Source of the DNA: Paludibacter sp963678465
GTDB lineage: Bacteria; Bacteroidota; Bacteroidia; Bacteroidales; Paludibacteraceae
Direction: 5' to 3'
Assembly (NCBI GenBank): GCA_963678465.1
Contig: OY782858.1
Location: forward strand, 2,356,001 to 2,420,000
Length of the DNA: 64,000 nucleotides
Position numbers and translations under genes: made by a program. The notes beneath the pieces were generated by a model that saw nothing but the letters and a program-made list of their open reading frames with translations, ran no database searches and had not been told where the DNA came from. Below are positions 51,153 through 61,063 of the stretch, piece by piece; positions within the stretch are counted from its first letter, which is position 1; the number at the start of each line of letters is the position of its first letter.

Positions 51153-51520
51153 CGAGCTGTTAGTTTCGGGTTTTGAGTTTCGGGTTTTGAGTTTCGGGTT
51201 TTGAGTTTCGGGTTTCGGGTTTCGAGTTAGTTGTAAAGAAAACACCTTCAATAACGAGTTATTAACTTCAACTGACTTCCAATAACTTCTCCTAACTTCA
51301 AACTACTAATAACTTCATCTAACTTCAAATAACTTCATCTAACTTCAAACTACTAATAAATAAATTCATTTACTTCCAATAACTTCTCCTAACTTCAAAC
51401 TACTAATAACTTCATTTACTTCAAATAACTTCATCTAACTTCAAACTACTAATAAATTCATTTACTTCAAATAACTTCTTCTAACTTCAATTGACTAATA
51501 ACAACTTCAATTGACAGAGA
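51153..51520. repeat. Word-like low-complexity repeats
   Basis: 51153-51231: five or so copies of GAGTTTCGGGTTTT-like words. 51240-51520: irregular repetition of AATAACTTC, ATCTAACTTC and AAACTACTAATAA. No hairpin and no gene in this 419-bp gap. Confidence 0.85.
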
Positions 51521-51568
51521 ACAAAAAAAAAATTACTTCAATAAACAAAAAAATATACAATTACAATC

Positions 51569-52069
51569 ATGAAAAAAATTACCCTTACATTATCTTTCGT
51601 ACTGTTCACATTGGTGGCTTTTAGTCAAAACCCGATGTATGCAGGCACTTCGCAGTTAAACCTTGGTGTTGGACTTTCCGATTCGGGTATTCCTGTTTAT
51701 ATTGGATTCGACCATAGCGTTAGCCGTGATGTTACCCTTGGCGCCGAATTATCTTATCGTGGCTACAAAGAAAACTGGCAAAGCAATTACTACAACCATA
51801 ATATTATGGGAATTTCGGGGAATGCCAATTATCATTTCAACAACATTTTTCAAATGACCCCACGCTGGGATATATATGCCGGTGTGAATGTTGGCTTTTA
51901 TGTTTGGAATTCACCTGATGGATATACAGGAAGTCACAGTTCGGGCTTAGGTTTAGGCGGACAGTTGGGAGTGAGATACTTTTTCACAAACAGCATTGGT
52001 CTTAACCTCGAATTTGGTGGTGGCAATGCCTTTAACGGTGGAAAAATCGGACTTTCGTTCCGACTGTAA
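51569..52069 (+). CDS. Small outer-membrane beta-barrel protein
   Basis: 166 residues. Signal peptide (ITLTLSFVLFTLVAFSQ); then alternating strands (LNLGVGLSDSGIPVYIGFDHSV, VTLGAELSYRGYKE, WDIYAGVNVGFYVW, GGQLGVRYFF) ending GKIGLSFRL. About eight strands, so a small barrel of the OmpX/OmpA-N type. Function unknown. Confidence 0.78.
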   Translation: MKKITLTLSFVLFTLVAFSQNPMYAGTSQLNLGVGLSDSGIPVYIGFDHSVSRDVTLGAELSYRGYKENWQSNYYNHNIMGISGNANYHFNNIFQMTPRWDIYAGVNVGFYVWNSPDGYTGSHSSGLGLGGQLGVRYFFTNSIGLNLEFGGGNAFNGGKIGLSFRL

Positions 52070-52196
52070 ACCGAATATGAAAATGACTTGATTTTGAAGA
52101 TTTGAAAATAATGAGTTCGCTCTTATCTTCAAATCTTCTTATCAATACACTCCTGCTTTTTAATTTTAATCTCCTTTTCCACAACACATCCTCCCC

Positions 52197-53327
52197 ATGC
52201 TCAATAACATTCAGCTTCCCTTTTACGCCAGAGTTACACTGTTTTGTGTCGGTTTATATGTAGTTGTGTCCATGTTATATATAGCTCAGGGCCTTTTATT
52301 GCCACTTATTTTCGGGACCATCATTGCCATTGTTCTTCATCCGGTAGTTGTGTTTTTTGTAAAACGAAAAATAAACCGGGTTTTTGCCATCATCATCACG
52401 CTTTTGCTTTCGATAATAATAATTGCAGCGTTCGGACTTTTCATGTTCTCTCAAATCAGTCGTTTTGCCGAATCGTGGCCTGTGTTTGTTGAAAAAATAA
52501 CGATAATGCTGAACGACACCATTCATTGGATTCCGGGTTATTTCGACATTAGTCCCGATAAAGTGAATGCATGGTTGGCCGAAACAAAAGCCAATCTGCT
52601 CGACAACAGCAGCGCTGTCATAGGACAAACAATTCTTTCGGTCGGGAGCAGTGTGGTGGCTGTTTTTCTTGTTCCGGTTTACATTTTCATGATCTTGTTT
52701 TACCAACCCTTGTTGCTCGACTTTATTCACAAAATTTTTGGCGACGAACGCCAGATAAAAGTTACTACAGTCATCTCTCAAACAAAAACAGTGATACAAC
52801 GCTATCTGATAGGCCTTCTTATCGAAACTGTTATCATTGCTACGCTTAACTCAATCGGTCTTTTACTGCTGGGTATAGATTATGCCATTTTATTGGGGAT
52901 ATTGGGCGCTTTACTTAATCTGATTCCGTATATTGGTGGACTTGTGGCTGTGGCCATGCCCATGATGATAGCGCTTGTCACAAAAGATTCGGCCTGGTAC
53001 GCAGTATATGTACTTATCATTTATTATTCCATCCAATTGCTCGACAACAATTACATTGTTCCCAAAATAGTAGCTTCGAAAGTAAAAATAAATGCCCTGG
53101 TTTCAGTGGTTGCCGTACTGGCAGGTGGAGCATTATGGGGTGTTTCAGGCATGTTTTTATCTATTCCTGTAGTGGCGATTATCAAAGTCATTTGCGATCA
53201 TATCGAACCTTTACACCCTATAGGTTTTCTGTTGGGCGACACTATGCCCGATTTGTTGACTTTCAAAATCAAAGCAAAAAAGAACACAACTAAGCCGGCG
53301 AAGAAAGAGGAGAGTTTGAAAAGTTGA
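52197..53327 (+). CDS. AI-2E family transporter (PerM-like permease)
   Basis: 376 residues with about eight membrane helices, starting ARVTLFCVGLYVVVSMLYIAQGLLLPLIFGTIIAIVLHPVV. The conserved central part is IGQTILSVGSSVVAVFLVPVYIFMILFY and the C-terminal ALLNLIPYIGGLVAVAMPM. The family includes PerM-like exporters, some of which move autoinducer-2 or Na+/H+; the substrate here is unknown. The basic tail KAKKNTTKPAKKEESLKS is cytoplasmic. Confidence 0.88.
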   Translation: MLNNIQLPFYARVTLFCVGLYVVVSMLYIAQGLLLPLIFGTIIAIVLHPVVVFFVKRKINRVFAIIITLLLSIIIIAAFGLFMFSQISRFAESWPVFVEKITIMLNDTIHWIPGYFDISPDKVNAWLAETKANLLDNSSAVIGQTILSVGSSVVAVFLVPVYIFMILFYQPLLLDFIHKIFGDERQIKVTTVISQTKTVIQRYLIGLLIETVIIATLNSIGLLLLGIDYAILLGILGALLNLIPYIGGLVAVAMPMMIALVTKDSAWYAVYVLIIYYSIQLLDNNYIVPKIVASKVKINALVSVVAVLAGGALWGVSGMFLSIPVVAIIKVICDHIEPLHPIGFLLGDTMPDLLTFKIKAKKNTTKPAKKEESLKS

Positions 53328-53419
53328 GGAGTTGGTGAGTTGATAATTGAATAGTCTACGGTTTTTTGTCTAAGGTCTAATGTCAAAGGTCGAAAGTTTG
53401 GAGACTGGTGAGAATTTTA

Positions 53420-53571
53420 CAGTCCAACGCTTCAACGCTTTCACAATTCAACAATTACACAATTCAACGCTTCAACGCTTACACAGTTCAACAATTGCAC
53501 AATTCAACAGTTCAACGCTTACACAGTTCAACAGTTACACAATTCAACGCTTCAACAATTCAACGCTTCCA
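53420..53571. repeat. Word-like repeats upstream of the large surface lipoprotein
   Basis: Irregular repetition of CAATTCAACGCTTCAACG, TTACACAGTTCAACA and ACAATTCAAC. Open frames through it are an effect of the repetition. The following 190 bp contain CACCTTTG (53695) as a possible -7 box of the next gene. Confidence 0.85.
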
Positions 53572-53762
53572 CAAATACACCGCCTTATTATTCCCTTTAA
53601 ACCATTCACTTTCCCCGACAATAAATCAGTGAATTATACAACTTTTAAAGAAAATTGTGTAATGCATTCCTCTACAAATTACGTCACCTTTGTAATGTTG
53701 AATTTCCTCAACTCAAGACTTAATATCAACTTATTATTATTCATAAATAAATTTACCGAAAA

Positions 53763-56700
53763 ATGAGAAACAAGACTTTATTATCAAAACAAATGATCAC
53801 CTCATGGTTCAACCGGAAAAGGTTTTCAACATTATCGGGCATGAGCTTCATGCTGATATTAATTGCTCTTTTCACATGGCAGTGTAAAGACGATGATTAT
53901 ACCGGAGAGCTCATTGGCGTTTGCCCGGAAGTGATCAGTACTGATCCTGTCAAAGGTGCCATCAATGTAGTCACCAGTAAACTGATTACTGCTACTTTTA
54001 ACGAAGAAATGGATGCTGCAACCATCAACGAAACCACTTTTTTTATTAAAAATGGAACAAGCATCATTTCGGGTGAAGTTATCTACAGCAACAAGAAGGC
54101 CACATTTATTCCTTCCACTTTGTTGGATGCGAACACCGTTTATACGGCCACCATTACCCGTGGAGCAACCGACCCTATGGGAAATGTAATGATTGCCGAC
54201 TATACATGGAGTTTCAATACAGGAGCTATTCCGCGTGTGATCCTCACAGCTCCACTTTATGGAGCATCCGATGTAGGAAGTAACGATATTATTTCTGCCG
54301 ACTTTAGCACGGCGATGAATGCAACATCTATTAATGCATCCACTTTTGTGCTTATGCAGGGAACAACTCTTATCCCCGGCGTCATTACTTATTCAGGCAT
54401 CAAAGCTATATTTACACCGAATGCTCCGCTTGCAGCCAACAAAGTGTACGCTGCCACAGTGAGCAAGAACGTGAAAGATGTTGCGGGCAATTCAATGGCA
54501 AAGGACACCACCTGGAGTTTTGCAACAGGCGTATTGCCGATCATTACAATTACCGATCCTGTAGATGGTGCTATCAACATTGCGCTTGACAAAAAAATCA
54601 CCGCTACTTTCAGTAAAGCAATGAATATACTAACAATTAATTCGTTGACATTTACTTTGAAACAAGGAACAACTGTTGTTTCAGGTTTGGTCACTTATAA
54701 GGATATGACCGCCACATTTACACCTACATCAAGTTTGTTGTACGGAACAGAATATACTGCTACAATTACAAGCGGGGTGAAGGATTTGTCGAATAAATCA
54801 ATACCAAAGGATTCGACATGGACATTTACAACAGGTATGCTTGTAGTACCCGTTTTACCTTATGTAACAGCTACCGATCCTGCTCAGGGAGCTACCAATG
54901 TAGCGGTCGACAAAGTGATTAAAGCTACATTCAGCAAAGATATGAACGCTGCAACAGTGAGTTCATCTACTTTCAAACTTATGAATGGATCGACTCCTGT
55001 ATTGGGATTTGTAACCTATGTAGGTCGTGATGCATTTTTCACTCCTGCTGCGCCACTTACCCGCGGAGTTACCTACGAAGCAATTATTACCACAGGTGCA
55101 AAAGACCTTGATGGCAATGCAATGGCCAGCGAAAAGAAATGGAGTTTCTCCACCATTGCTGCATTGGCTCAATATACTGTTAGTTTATCCAACTTACCGC
55201 TTATCGGTGGTACAACTACAGGCGAAGGCATTTATAATGCAGGAGCATCGGTAACCGCCGTTGCCGTAACAAATCCGGGATTCTTCTTTGCAAACTGGAC
55301 CGAAAACGGTATCATTGTTTCTACAACGCCAACATTTACTTTTGTGGTGAACAGCAACAGAACATTGGTAGCCAACTACACAACACCAAGATTATTGGTT
55401 TGTCTGAGTTCAAATCCTGTAATGGGAGGTACTACAAGTGGTGGCGGATTATTTGATCCGGGAAATGCAGTAACAGTAGTTGCTAAAGCGAATGCCGGTT
55501 ATACATTTACCAACTGGACTGAAAACGGACTTATCGTTTCGGCACTTGCATCTTATAGTTTCAATATAAATACAAGCCGCACATTGGTAGCCAATTTTGT
55601 ACTCACACAGTACAATGTTGTATTATCTTCCAATCCTGTCCTTGGCGGATTAACAAGTGGTGGCGGAACATTCAGTTCAGGCACTTCAATTACAGTAGCT
55701 GCTACTGCGAACACAGGCTATACCTTTACCAACTGGACCGAAAACGGTGTGATTGTATCTACGCTTGCCAATTATAACTTTAATGTCAATTCGAACCGCA
55801 CATTGGTGGCTCATTTTGCACCTGCACAATACAGTATTGCTTTATCGGCGAATCCAAGCCTTGGCGGATTAACAAGCGGTGGTGGAACATTCACTTCAGG
55901 TACTTCGGTAACAGCCCTTGCAACTGCCAATGCAAATTATACTTTTGTGAACTGGACCGAAAACGGTGTAATTGCGTCCTTACTTCCTGGTTACACTTTT
56001 TCAGTAACAAAGAACAGGGTTTTGGTAGCTAATTTCGTTTCAACCCAACTCAATATCAATCTATCATCGAATCCTGTTTTAGGAGGTTCAACAAGTGGAG
56101 GCGGAATCGTTAACTCAGGAAGCTCTGTCACTGTGATGGCTTCGGCAAATGCAGGATATTCATTCACCAACTGGACTGAAAATGGTCTTGTAGTTTCTGC
56201 TTTGGCCAACTATACTTTTGTGGCCAACACAAGTCGCAACCTTGTAGCCAATTTTGCAACAAGCCAGTACACATTGAATCTATCGTCAGTTCCTTCTAAC
56301 GGAGGCACAACAACAGGTGGTGGAACATACAGTGCAGGTAGCTCGGTAACAGCAAGAGCAGTACCAATGAACGGAGGTTTCAGCTTTACAAACTGGACTG
56401 AAAATGGTCTTGTGGTTTCTACTTTGGCCAACTACAATTTCAATATCAATGGCAACAGAACATTGGTGGCTCATTTTGCAACTGTAAATGCAGGTCCTGC
56501 AGGCATTGATCTTGGATCGGCCGGTAACTTTGCAATTCTTGCCGGTGGAGGTATTTCAAATACAGGTGTAAGCACTTTGATAAAAGGTGATGTGGGTTCA
56601 TTCCCAACTGCAACAATTAATGGTCTTCTTGCGGGAAATGTTGTCGGCACACTTTATACTGCCGCCAATCCATTGGTAGGAACAGCTAAAAATGATTTAA

Positions 56701-57128
56701 CTGCTGCATATAACGATGCACAGGGACGTTCATTGAATGCTATTTCGTTGCCGGGACAACTCGGAGGCCTTACTCTTGCTCCGGGACTGTATGTAAACTC
56801 TTCAACATCCGGAATTTCAGGAACAGGTGCTAACGGTATCCTTACTCTTGATGCAGGCGGAAATCCAAATGCAGTGTGGATCTTTAAAATGGGTTCTACC
56901 CTGGTGACTGATGCCGGAACAAGCATAGTACTTGCAGGTGGAGCACAGGCGAAAAACATTTATTGGTCGGTAGGCACATCAGCCACATTGGGGACTAACT
57001 CCATATTCTATGGAAATATCCTTGCTGATCAATCCATCACGCTGACAACAGGTGCTACTTTAAACGGTAGAGCGTTGACACGTATCGCTTCTGTTACTTT
57101 GGATTCAAATGCAGTGACAAAACCATAG
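53763..57128 (+). CDS. Giant surface lipoprotein: Ig-like, InlB-like repeats and ice-binding-like (DUF3494) domain
   Basis: 1121 residues. A signal with possible lipobox (LILIALFTWQC, Cys about residue 39). Then four Big_5/SbsA-like Ig domains of about 100 residues (each with TDPVxGAINV, ATFNEEMDAATIN and WSFNTG-like words), six repeats of about 75 residues with TNWTENGVIVSTLANY and NRTLVANF (InlB B-repeat-like), and from about residue 915 a DUF3494 ice-binding-like domain (IDLGSAGNFAILAGGGISNTG ... WSVGTSATLGTNS). DUF3494 also occurs in adhesins of non-polar bacteria, so adhesion is more likely than ice binding. No type IX sorting domain. An OmpA-family gene follows. Confidence 0.88.
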   Translation: MRNKTLLSKQMITSWFNRKRFSTLSGMSFMLILIALFTWQCKDDDYTGELIGVCPEVISTDPVKGAINVVTSKLITATFNEEMDAATINETTFFIKNGTSIISGEVIYSNKKATFIPSTLLDANTVYTATITRGATDPMGNVMIADYTWSFNTGAIPRVILTAPLYGASDVGSNDIISADFSTAMNATSINASTFVLMQGTTLIPGVITYSGIKAIFTPNAPLAANKVYAATVSKNVKDVAGNSMAKDTTWSFATGVLPIITITDPVDGAINIALDKKITATFSKAMNILTINSLTFTLKQGTTVVSGLVTYKDMTATFTPTSSLLYGTEYTATITSGVKDLSNKSIPKDSTWTFTTGMLVVPVLPYVTATDPAQGATNVAVDKVIKATFSKDMNAATVSSSTFKLMNGSTPVLGFVTYVGRDAFFTPAAPLTRGVTYEAIITTGAKDLDGNAMASEKKWSFSTIAALAQYTVSLSNLPLIGGTTTGEGIYNAGASVTAVAVTNPGFFFANWTENGIIVSTTPTFTFVVNSNRTLVANYTTPRLLVCLSSNPVMGGTTSGGGLFDPGNAVTVVAKANAGYTFTNWTENGLIVSALASYSFNINTSRTLVANFVLTQYNVVLSSNPVLGGLTSGGGTFSSGTSITVAATANTGYTFTNWTENGVIVSTLANYNFNVNSNRTLVAHFAPAQYSIALSANPSLGGLTSGGGTFTSGTSVTALATANANYTFVNWTENGVIASLLPGYTFSVTKNRVLVANFVSTQLNINLSSNPVLGGSTSGGGIVNSGSSVTVMASANAGYSFTNWTENGLVVSALANYTFVANTSRNLVANFATSQYTLNLSSVPSNGGTTTGGGTYSAGSSVTARAVPMNGGFSFTNWTENGLVVSTLANYNFNINGNRTLVAHFATVNAGPAGIDLGSAGNFAILAGGGISNTGVSTLIKGDVGSFPTATINGLLAGNVVGTLYTAANPLVGTAKNDLTAAYNDAQGRSLNAISLPGQLGGLTLAPGLYVNSSTSGISGTGANGILTLDAGGNPNAVWIFKMGSTLVTDAGTSIVLAGGAQAKNIYWSVGTSATLGTNSIFYGNILADQSITLTTGATLNGRALTRIASVTLDSNAVTKP

Positions 57129-57227
57129 TCAATCATGTCAGAACGAACCTGATCAAAACCGGTCGGGTTCGGGTTGACTAAAAACACAAATAAAATGAAA
57201 AAATATAATTACAAAAAAAATAAAACC

Positions 57228-59189
57228 ATGTTTCGAAAACTAATTTTCGCATCATTGATGTTGACTGGCATGGCCTCAGCATTGACGGCACAAGAAGAAC
57301 AAAGAACTCAGCCTAAATTTTGGATAGGCGTTTCGGGGGGTGCCAATATTAATATGTACACAGGAACAACACAAGTACTGAATCCGGCAGTGACTGCTCC
57401 GGCAGCCCTTCACGATGGATTAGGAGTGGGAGGTTTTGGTTCTTTACTGATGGAATATCGTCCTATACCGGTGATTGGTGTTATGCTTAATTTGGGTTAC
57501 GATAACCGTGGTGGTTCATTCGATCAGGTTATGTCGCCCTGTAACTGTCCCGAAGATTTAAAAACAGGACTCAGTTATGCCACCATTCAGCCAAGTATTC
57601 GTATTTCACCATTCGGACCCGACTTCTATGTGTTTTTGGGAGGTTCTTATGGCTATAATCTGAACAAATCCTTTGCTTATACCTTCGATCAGAACAACGG
57701 TAACCTTTTCAACACTACCGAAGGTGAATTCAGCGATGTTCGTCAACATGTATTTTCTACACATGTAGGAATGGGATACGACATTCAGTTGTCACCGGCC
57801 AATAGTCGTTCACAAATCGCACTTTCTCCATTTGTTTCTTATCATCCTTATTTCGGACAAGCGCCACGCGACGTTGAAAGTTGGTCTTTATCCACAGTAC
57901 GTGTAGGTATAGCGCTTAAATTCGGAACAGGAAAAGTAAAAGAAGCTCCTGAAGAAAAACCGGCACCTGCCGTTGTCGCCAAACCAATCATTGTTCCTGT
58001 TGCTGATAGTGATGTAAAATTCGATACACGTGCACCTCTTACCGTGCCGGCGAAACGTACAATTAACGAAGCATTTCCATTGCGCAATTATGTGTTCTTC
58101 GAAGAAGGATCCACTGCAATACCAAAACGTTATGTAAGCTTAAGCAAAGATCAGGCTTCGAAATTCGAACTGGAAGATTTGCGTAAATCAGAGGTAAAAG
58201 ATCAGGAAGGTCGTTCGGAAAGACAATTGAAGACTTATTATAATATACTGAATATTCTGGGTTATCGCATGCAGAAAAATCCAACTACATTGATTACATT
58301 GAGCGGTGCTTCAGCCGGAAATGGTCCTGAACTTGGTAAAGAATATGCCGAATCGGTAAAAACTTATCTTGTAAATGTATTCGGAGTGAATGCTTCACGC
58401 ATTACAACCGAAGGTCGCGATCAGCCTTTGCAACCATCTGAATTACCCGGTGGAAAAAATTACCTTGAATTGTTGCGTCAGTGCGATCGTCGTGTTACCA
58501 TCATAAGTACACCAACCGATTTACTTACTCCACTTCAAATCATTGCCGTACAGGCCGACCCAATGGACAGTCGTGTTATCTTCAGCGCAAAACCTGAAAA
58601 AAGCCAACCATTAAAAAGCTGGAATGTGGAATTAACCGACGAAGCCGGTGTTACTCAAAAATACGGACCCTATACCCGTGAAGTTGAAAGCGTTTCGGGA
58701 AATCAGATCTTAGGAAACCGTCCCGAAGGAAAATACAAAGTAGTAATGACAGGACTCACTCCTAACGGAGCAACCGTTCGCAAAGAAAGCACGCTACGTT
58801 TGGTGCACAACACCGCACAAAACGAAGAAGCCCTTCGCTTTAGCATACTTTTCGATTTCGATCAGACGCAGGCAGTAAGTGTGTACGAAAAATTCCTTAT
58901 CGAAAAGGTAGCTCCACACATTACAAACAACAGCAAAGTGATTATACACGGACATACCGACATTATCGGCGCTCCTGAATATAACATGAAGTTGTCCGAA
59001 CAACGCGCCCTTGATACGCAGACTATACTCAGCAAAGCTGTTTTCAATGCCAACAAAACAGGTGTTGTATTCGAAACACTTGCTTTTGGAATGGATGCCG
59101 ACAATTTTCCTTTCGAGAATACACTTCCCGAAGAAAGATTCTATAATCGCACAGTGATTATTGATGTTGTGCCTCCGGCTGCAAAGTAA
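57228..59189 (+). CDS. OmpA family outer-membrane protein
   Basis: 653 residues from ATG 57228, which gives a regular signal peptide (RKLIFASLMLTGMASALTAQ); ATG 57195 is an alternative and the TTG at 57174 unlikely. N-terminal beta-barrel (KFWIGVSGGANINMY, LGVGGFGSLLMEYRPIPVIGVMLNLGYDNRGG), a middle region, and a C-terminal peptidoglycan-binding OmpA domain (FSILFDFDQTQAV, VIIHGHTDIIGAPEYNMKLSEQRA). A first OmpA-like domain may lie around 430-560 (ITLSGASAGNGPELGKEYAESV). It may anchor the preceding surface protein; this is inference. Confidence 0.9.
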   Translation: MFRKLIFASLMLTGMASALTAQEEQRTQPKFWIGVSGGANINMYTGTTQVLNPAVTAPAALHDGLGVGGFGSLLMEYRPIPVIGVMLNLGYDNRGGSFDQVMSPCNCPEDLKTGLSYATIQPSIRISPFGPDFYVFLGGSYGYNLNKSFAYTFDQNNGNLFNTTEGEFSDVRQHVFSTHVGMGYDIQLSPANSRSQIALSPFVSYHPYFGQAPRDVESWSLSTVRVGIALKFGTGKVKEAPEEKPAPAVVAKPIIVPVADSDVKFDTRAPLTVPAKRTINEAFPLRNYVFFEEGSTAIPKRYVSLSKDQASKFELEDLRKSEVKDQEGRSERQLKTYYNILNILGYRMQKNPTTLITLSGASAGNGPELGKEYAESVKTYLVNVFGVNASRITTEGRDQPLQPSELPGGKNYLELLRQCDRRVTIISTPTDLLTPLQIIAVQADPMDSRVIFSAKPEKSQPLKSWNVELTDEAGVTQKYGPYTREVESVSGNQILGNRPEGKYKVVMTGLTPNGATVRKESTLRLVHNTAQNEEALRFSILFDFDQTQAVSVYEKFLIEKVAPHITNNSKVIIHGHTDIIGAPEYNMKLSEQRALDTQTILSKAVFNANKTGVVFETLAFGMDADNFPFENTLPEERFYNRTVIIDVVPPAAK

Positions 59190-59204
59190 ATAACGGATTG
59201 TAAG

Positions 59205-59240
59205 AAAGGCCTGTCGTTGATTAACGGCAGGCCTTTTTTT
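59205..59240 (+). terminator. Terminator after the OmpA-family gene
   Basis: AAGGCCTGTCGTT and AACGGCAGGCCTT form a 13-bp stem with one mismatch around GATT-A, followed by TTTTTTT. Confidence 0.85.
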
Positions 59241-59401
59241 ATAAAAACATGTGAAAGTTTGACTCAAAGGCAACAAAAACAAATCAGCGCCGAAGGCGGA
59301 GGCAAAGGAACAGGCGAAGGCGAAGAAAGTCAAAGGTCAAAAGTCAAAGGTCAAAAGTCTTCGTACCCAAGTCTCCGGTCAATTATCAACTCACCTTCAA
59401 T

Positions 59402-59870
59402 CCCGAAAGCTTTCGGGACAAATCTTCAAACTCTCAAATCTTCAATCCCGAAAGCTGGGGTGTAAATAATTAACTACGAATTTTTTAATTCTTCGATCTA
59501 AGATGCGACAAATAATAGAACGCGGATTTAAGCTAATTTAGCGGATTTAAAAACGGATAAGAAAAAATGCAAGCATTTTTGATTTTTCTCCTAAATCAAT
59601 CCCGATTTATCGGGATTAGAAATCCGTTTGAAATATTAGAAATCCGTCATATCCGCTAAATTAGCGTAAATCAGCGTTCCATTCTTATTTTTTTGTGTGA
59701 TAGTGTACAATATTAATTTATACAAACACAAGTTTTAGAGCGTAAATATCTTCATTGAATTACTGATTTCTGACACCCCACCCGAAAGCTTTCGGGACAA
59801 ATCTTCAAACTCTCAAAACCCGAAACAATTGACAATCGCAGCGCGTTCACTGAGCGAAGTCGAAGTGAAC
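59402..59870. repeat. Repeat-filled intergenic region with a long inverted repeat and CCCGAAAGCTTTCGGG palindromes
   Basis: The 726-bp gap 59190-59915 has: reiterated GTCAAAGGTCAAAAG words (about 59330-59360); the perfect palindrome CCCGAAAGCTTTCGGG at 59402-59417 and 59781-59796, both followed by ACAAATCTTCAAACTCTCAA; a half copy near 59447; an inverted repeat with arms 59518-59559 and 59641-59679 (shared GCTAATTTAGCGGAT); and GTTCACTGAGCGAAGTCGAA near 59846. No gene. Confidence 0.8.
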
Positions 59871-59915
59871 ACGAAACCCGGAACTCGAAACCCGAAACCC
59901 CAAACTCGGAACTAC

Positions 59916-60836
59916 TTATTTCTCCGTCACTGTCATTATATTGTGCATGGTCATGGGGATCGACATTCCTTCGGGCATTTGAGGATTCTTTTCTATCTGT
60001 GCTATTCCCTGAATGGTTTGATCGGTATTGGATGCAATCACCCAGCCGGTTTTCCTGTTTATTTTTATTTCCGAAGTCATTGTTCCCTTCATGTCATATT
60101 TCAAAGGCATTCCATTGGATTGAATATAAGCATTTTTGTCGGCGGTTACAATTGTGGAAATACCCGAAATAACATAAAACGTATCATTTACTTCCTTTAA
60201 TTCATAGCTTGTTTCCATATCTGCCGCCATGCCCGATTCTAGTTTTGTTTTAATCACCCATTTGTCGCCTTTGGCAACAAGGGAGTCAGGGAAAATGGCC
60301 GAACACATTTCAAGGTTGCCTTTAAATGCCTTTTCGCCATAAGCCTGCATCAATTGATTCTGGATTTGCTGTTTTTGCATTTCATTCAGCGCAGGAATTT
60401 TATCGAACATATTCGAAAATAAATTTTCAATGTTCTTTACTTCCTTCACTTTCCCTGTTTTTGTCATTTTCACAAGAAAAGGCTTGTTCTTCATCACCGC
60501 TAAAAGCGTAGAAAGAATATCAGTTGTATCATTCTTCTCCGAGCTAAACTCCATGCTACCATTGGGCATAGTCATTTTCATTGCTAAGTTTTCGTACCTG
60601 ACTTCTAACTCATAAATTGAATTTTGAATACCAATAACTTTATAAGTCATTTTCCCGTGAATGGACATGTCCGTATTGATCTGCTGCCCTCCAATGGTCT
60701 GAAGAATCGACATGTTCGAAGCCATTTGTTGCGTGTAAGTTTCACCTTTCGTAAGGTTCAACTCAAATCTCTCTTTTTTCGCCTCACAAGAAGTCACAAT
60801 GAGAAGCAGAAGTACAAAGCCTAAAATTTTTTTCAT
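59916..60836 (-). CDS. DUF6263 family lipoprotein
   Basis: 306 residues. Signal peptide with lipobox (ILGFVLLLLIVTSC). The mature sequence FELNLTKGETYTQQMASNMSILQTIGGQ, YKVIGIQNSIYELEVRYENL and a C-terminal MKGTMTSEIKINRKTGWV form a beta-rich domain that I recognise as DUF6263. Function unknown; outer-membrane or periplasmic lipoprotein. Stands alone. Confidence 0.8.
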   Translation of the reverse strand: MKKILGFVLLLLIVTSCEAKKERFELNLTKGETYTQQMASNMSILQTIGGQQINTDMSIHGKMTYKVIGIQNSIYELEVRYENLAMKMTMPNGSMEFSSEKNDTTDILSTLLAVMKNKPFLVKMTKTGKVKEVKNIENLFSNMFDKIPALNEMQKQQIQNQLMQAYGEKAFKGNLEMCSAIFPDSLVAKGDKWVIKTKLESGMAADMETSYELKEVNDTFYVISGISTIVTADKNAYIQSNGMPLKYDMKGTMTSEIKINRKTGWVIASNTDQTIQGIAQIEKNPQMPEGMSIPMTMHNIMTVTEK

Positions 60837-60857
60837 CTGTTTATAATTTATATATTT

Positions 60858-60899
60858 GCCCCTAAGCCCAGCCCCCTAACCCCCTAAAGGGGGAATAAG
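60858..60899. repeat. Single palindromic element of the CCCCTAAAGGGG family
   Basis: CCCCCTAACCCCCTAAAGGG in the region upstream of the DUF6263 gene, the only clear family member outside 25.6-42.5 kb, here unpaired. Confidence 0.75.
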
Positions 60900-61063
60900 A
60901 ACGGGAATAAGACAGGGACTTTGAGTTTTGTTATTTTATAATTATCTCCTTGTATGTCCTGATTTTTAATCCGGTCATGGGAGTTTCATGTTGTAAATTG
61001 TAAATCGTAAAATCGTTGAACTTGCCTGCTGTCAATTATCAATTATCAATTGTCAACTATCAA

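Noticed and set aside
53380..53766. 128-codon and overlapping 74-codon frames on the plus strand
   Set aside because: They consist of repeated HNSTLQRLHS-like words produced by the low-complexity DNA and overlap the leader of the real gene at 53763.
59217..59465. 82-codon frame after the OmpA-family gene
   Set aside because: It starts within the terminator stem and runs through GTCAAAGGTCAAAAG repeats; no coding character.
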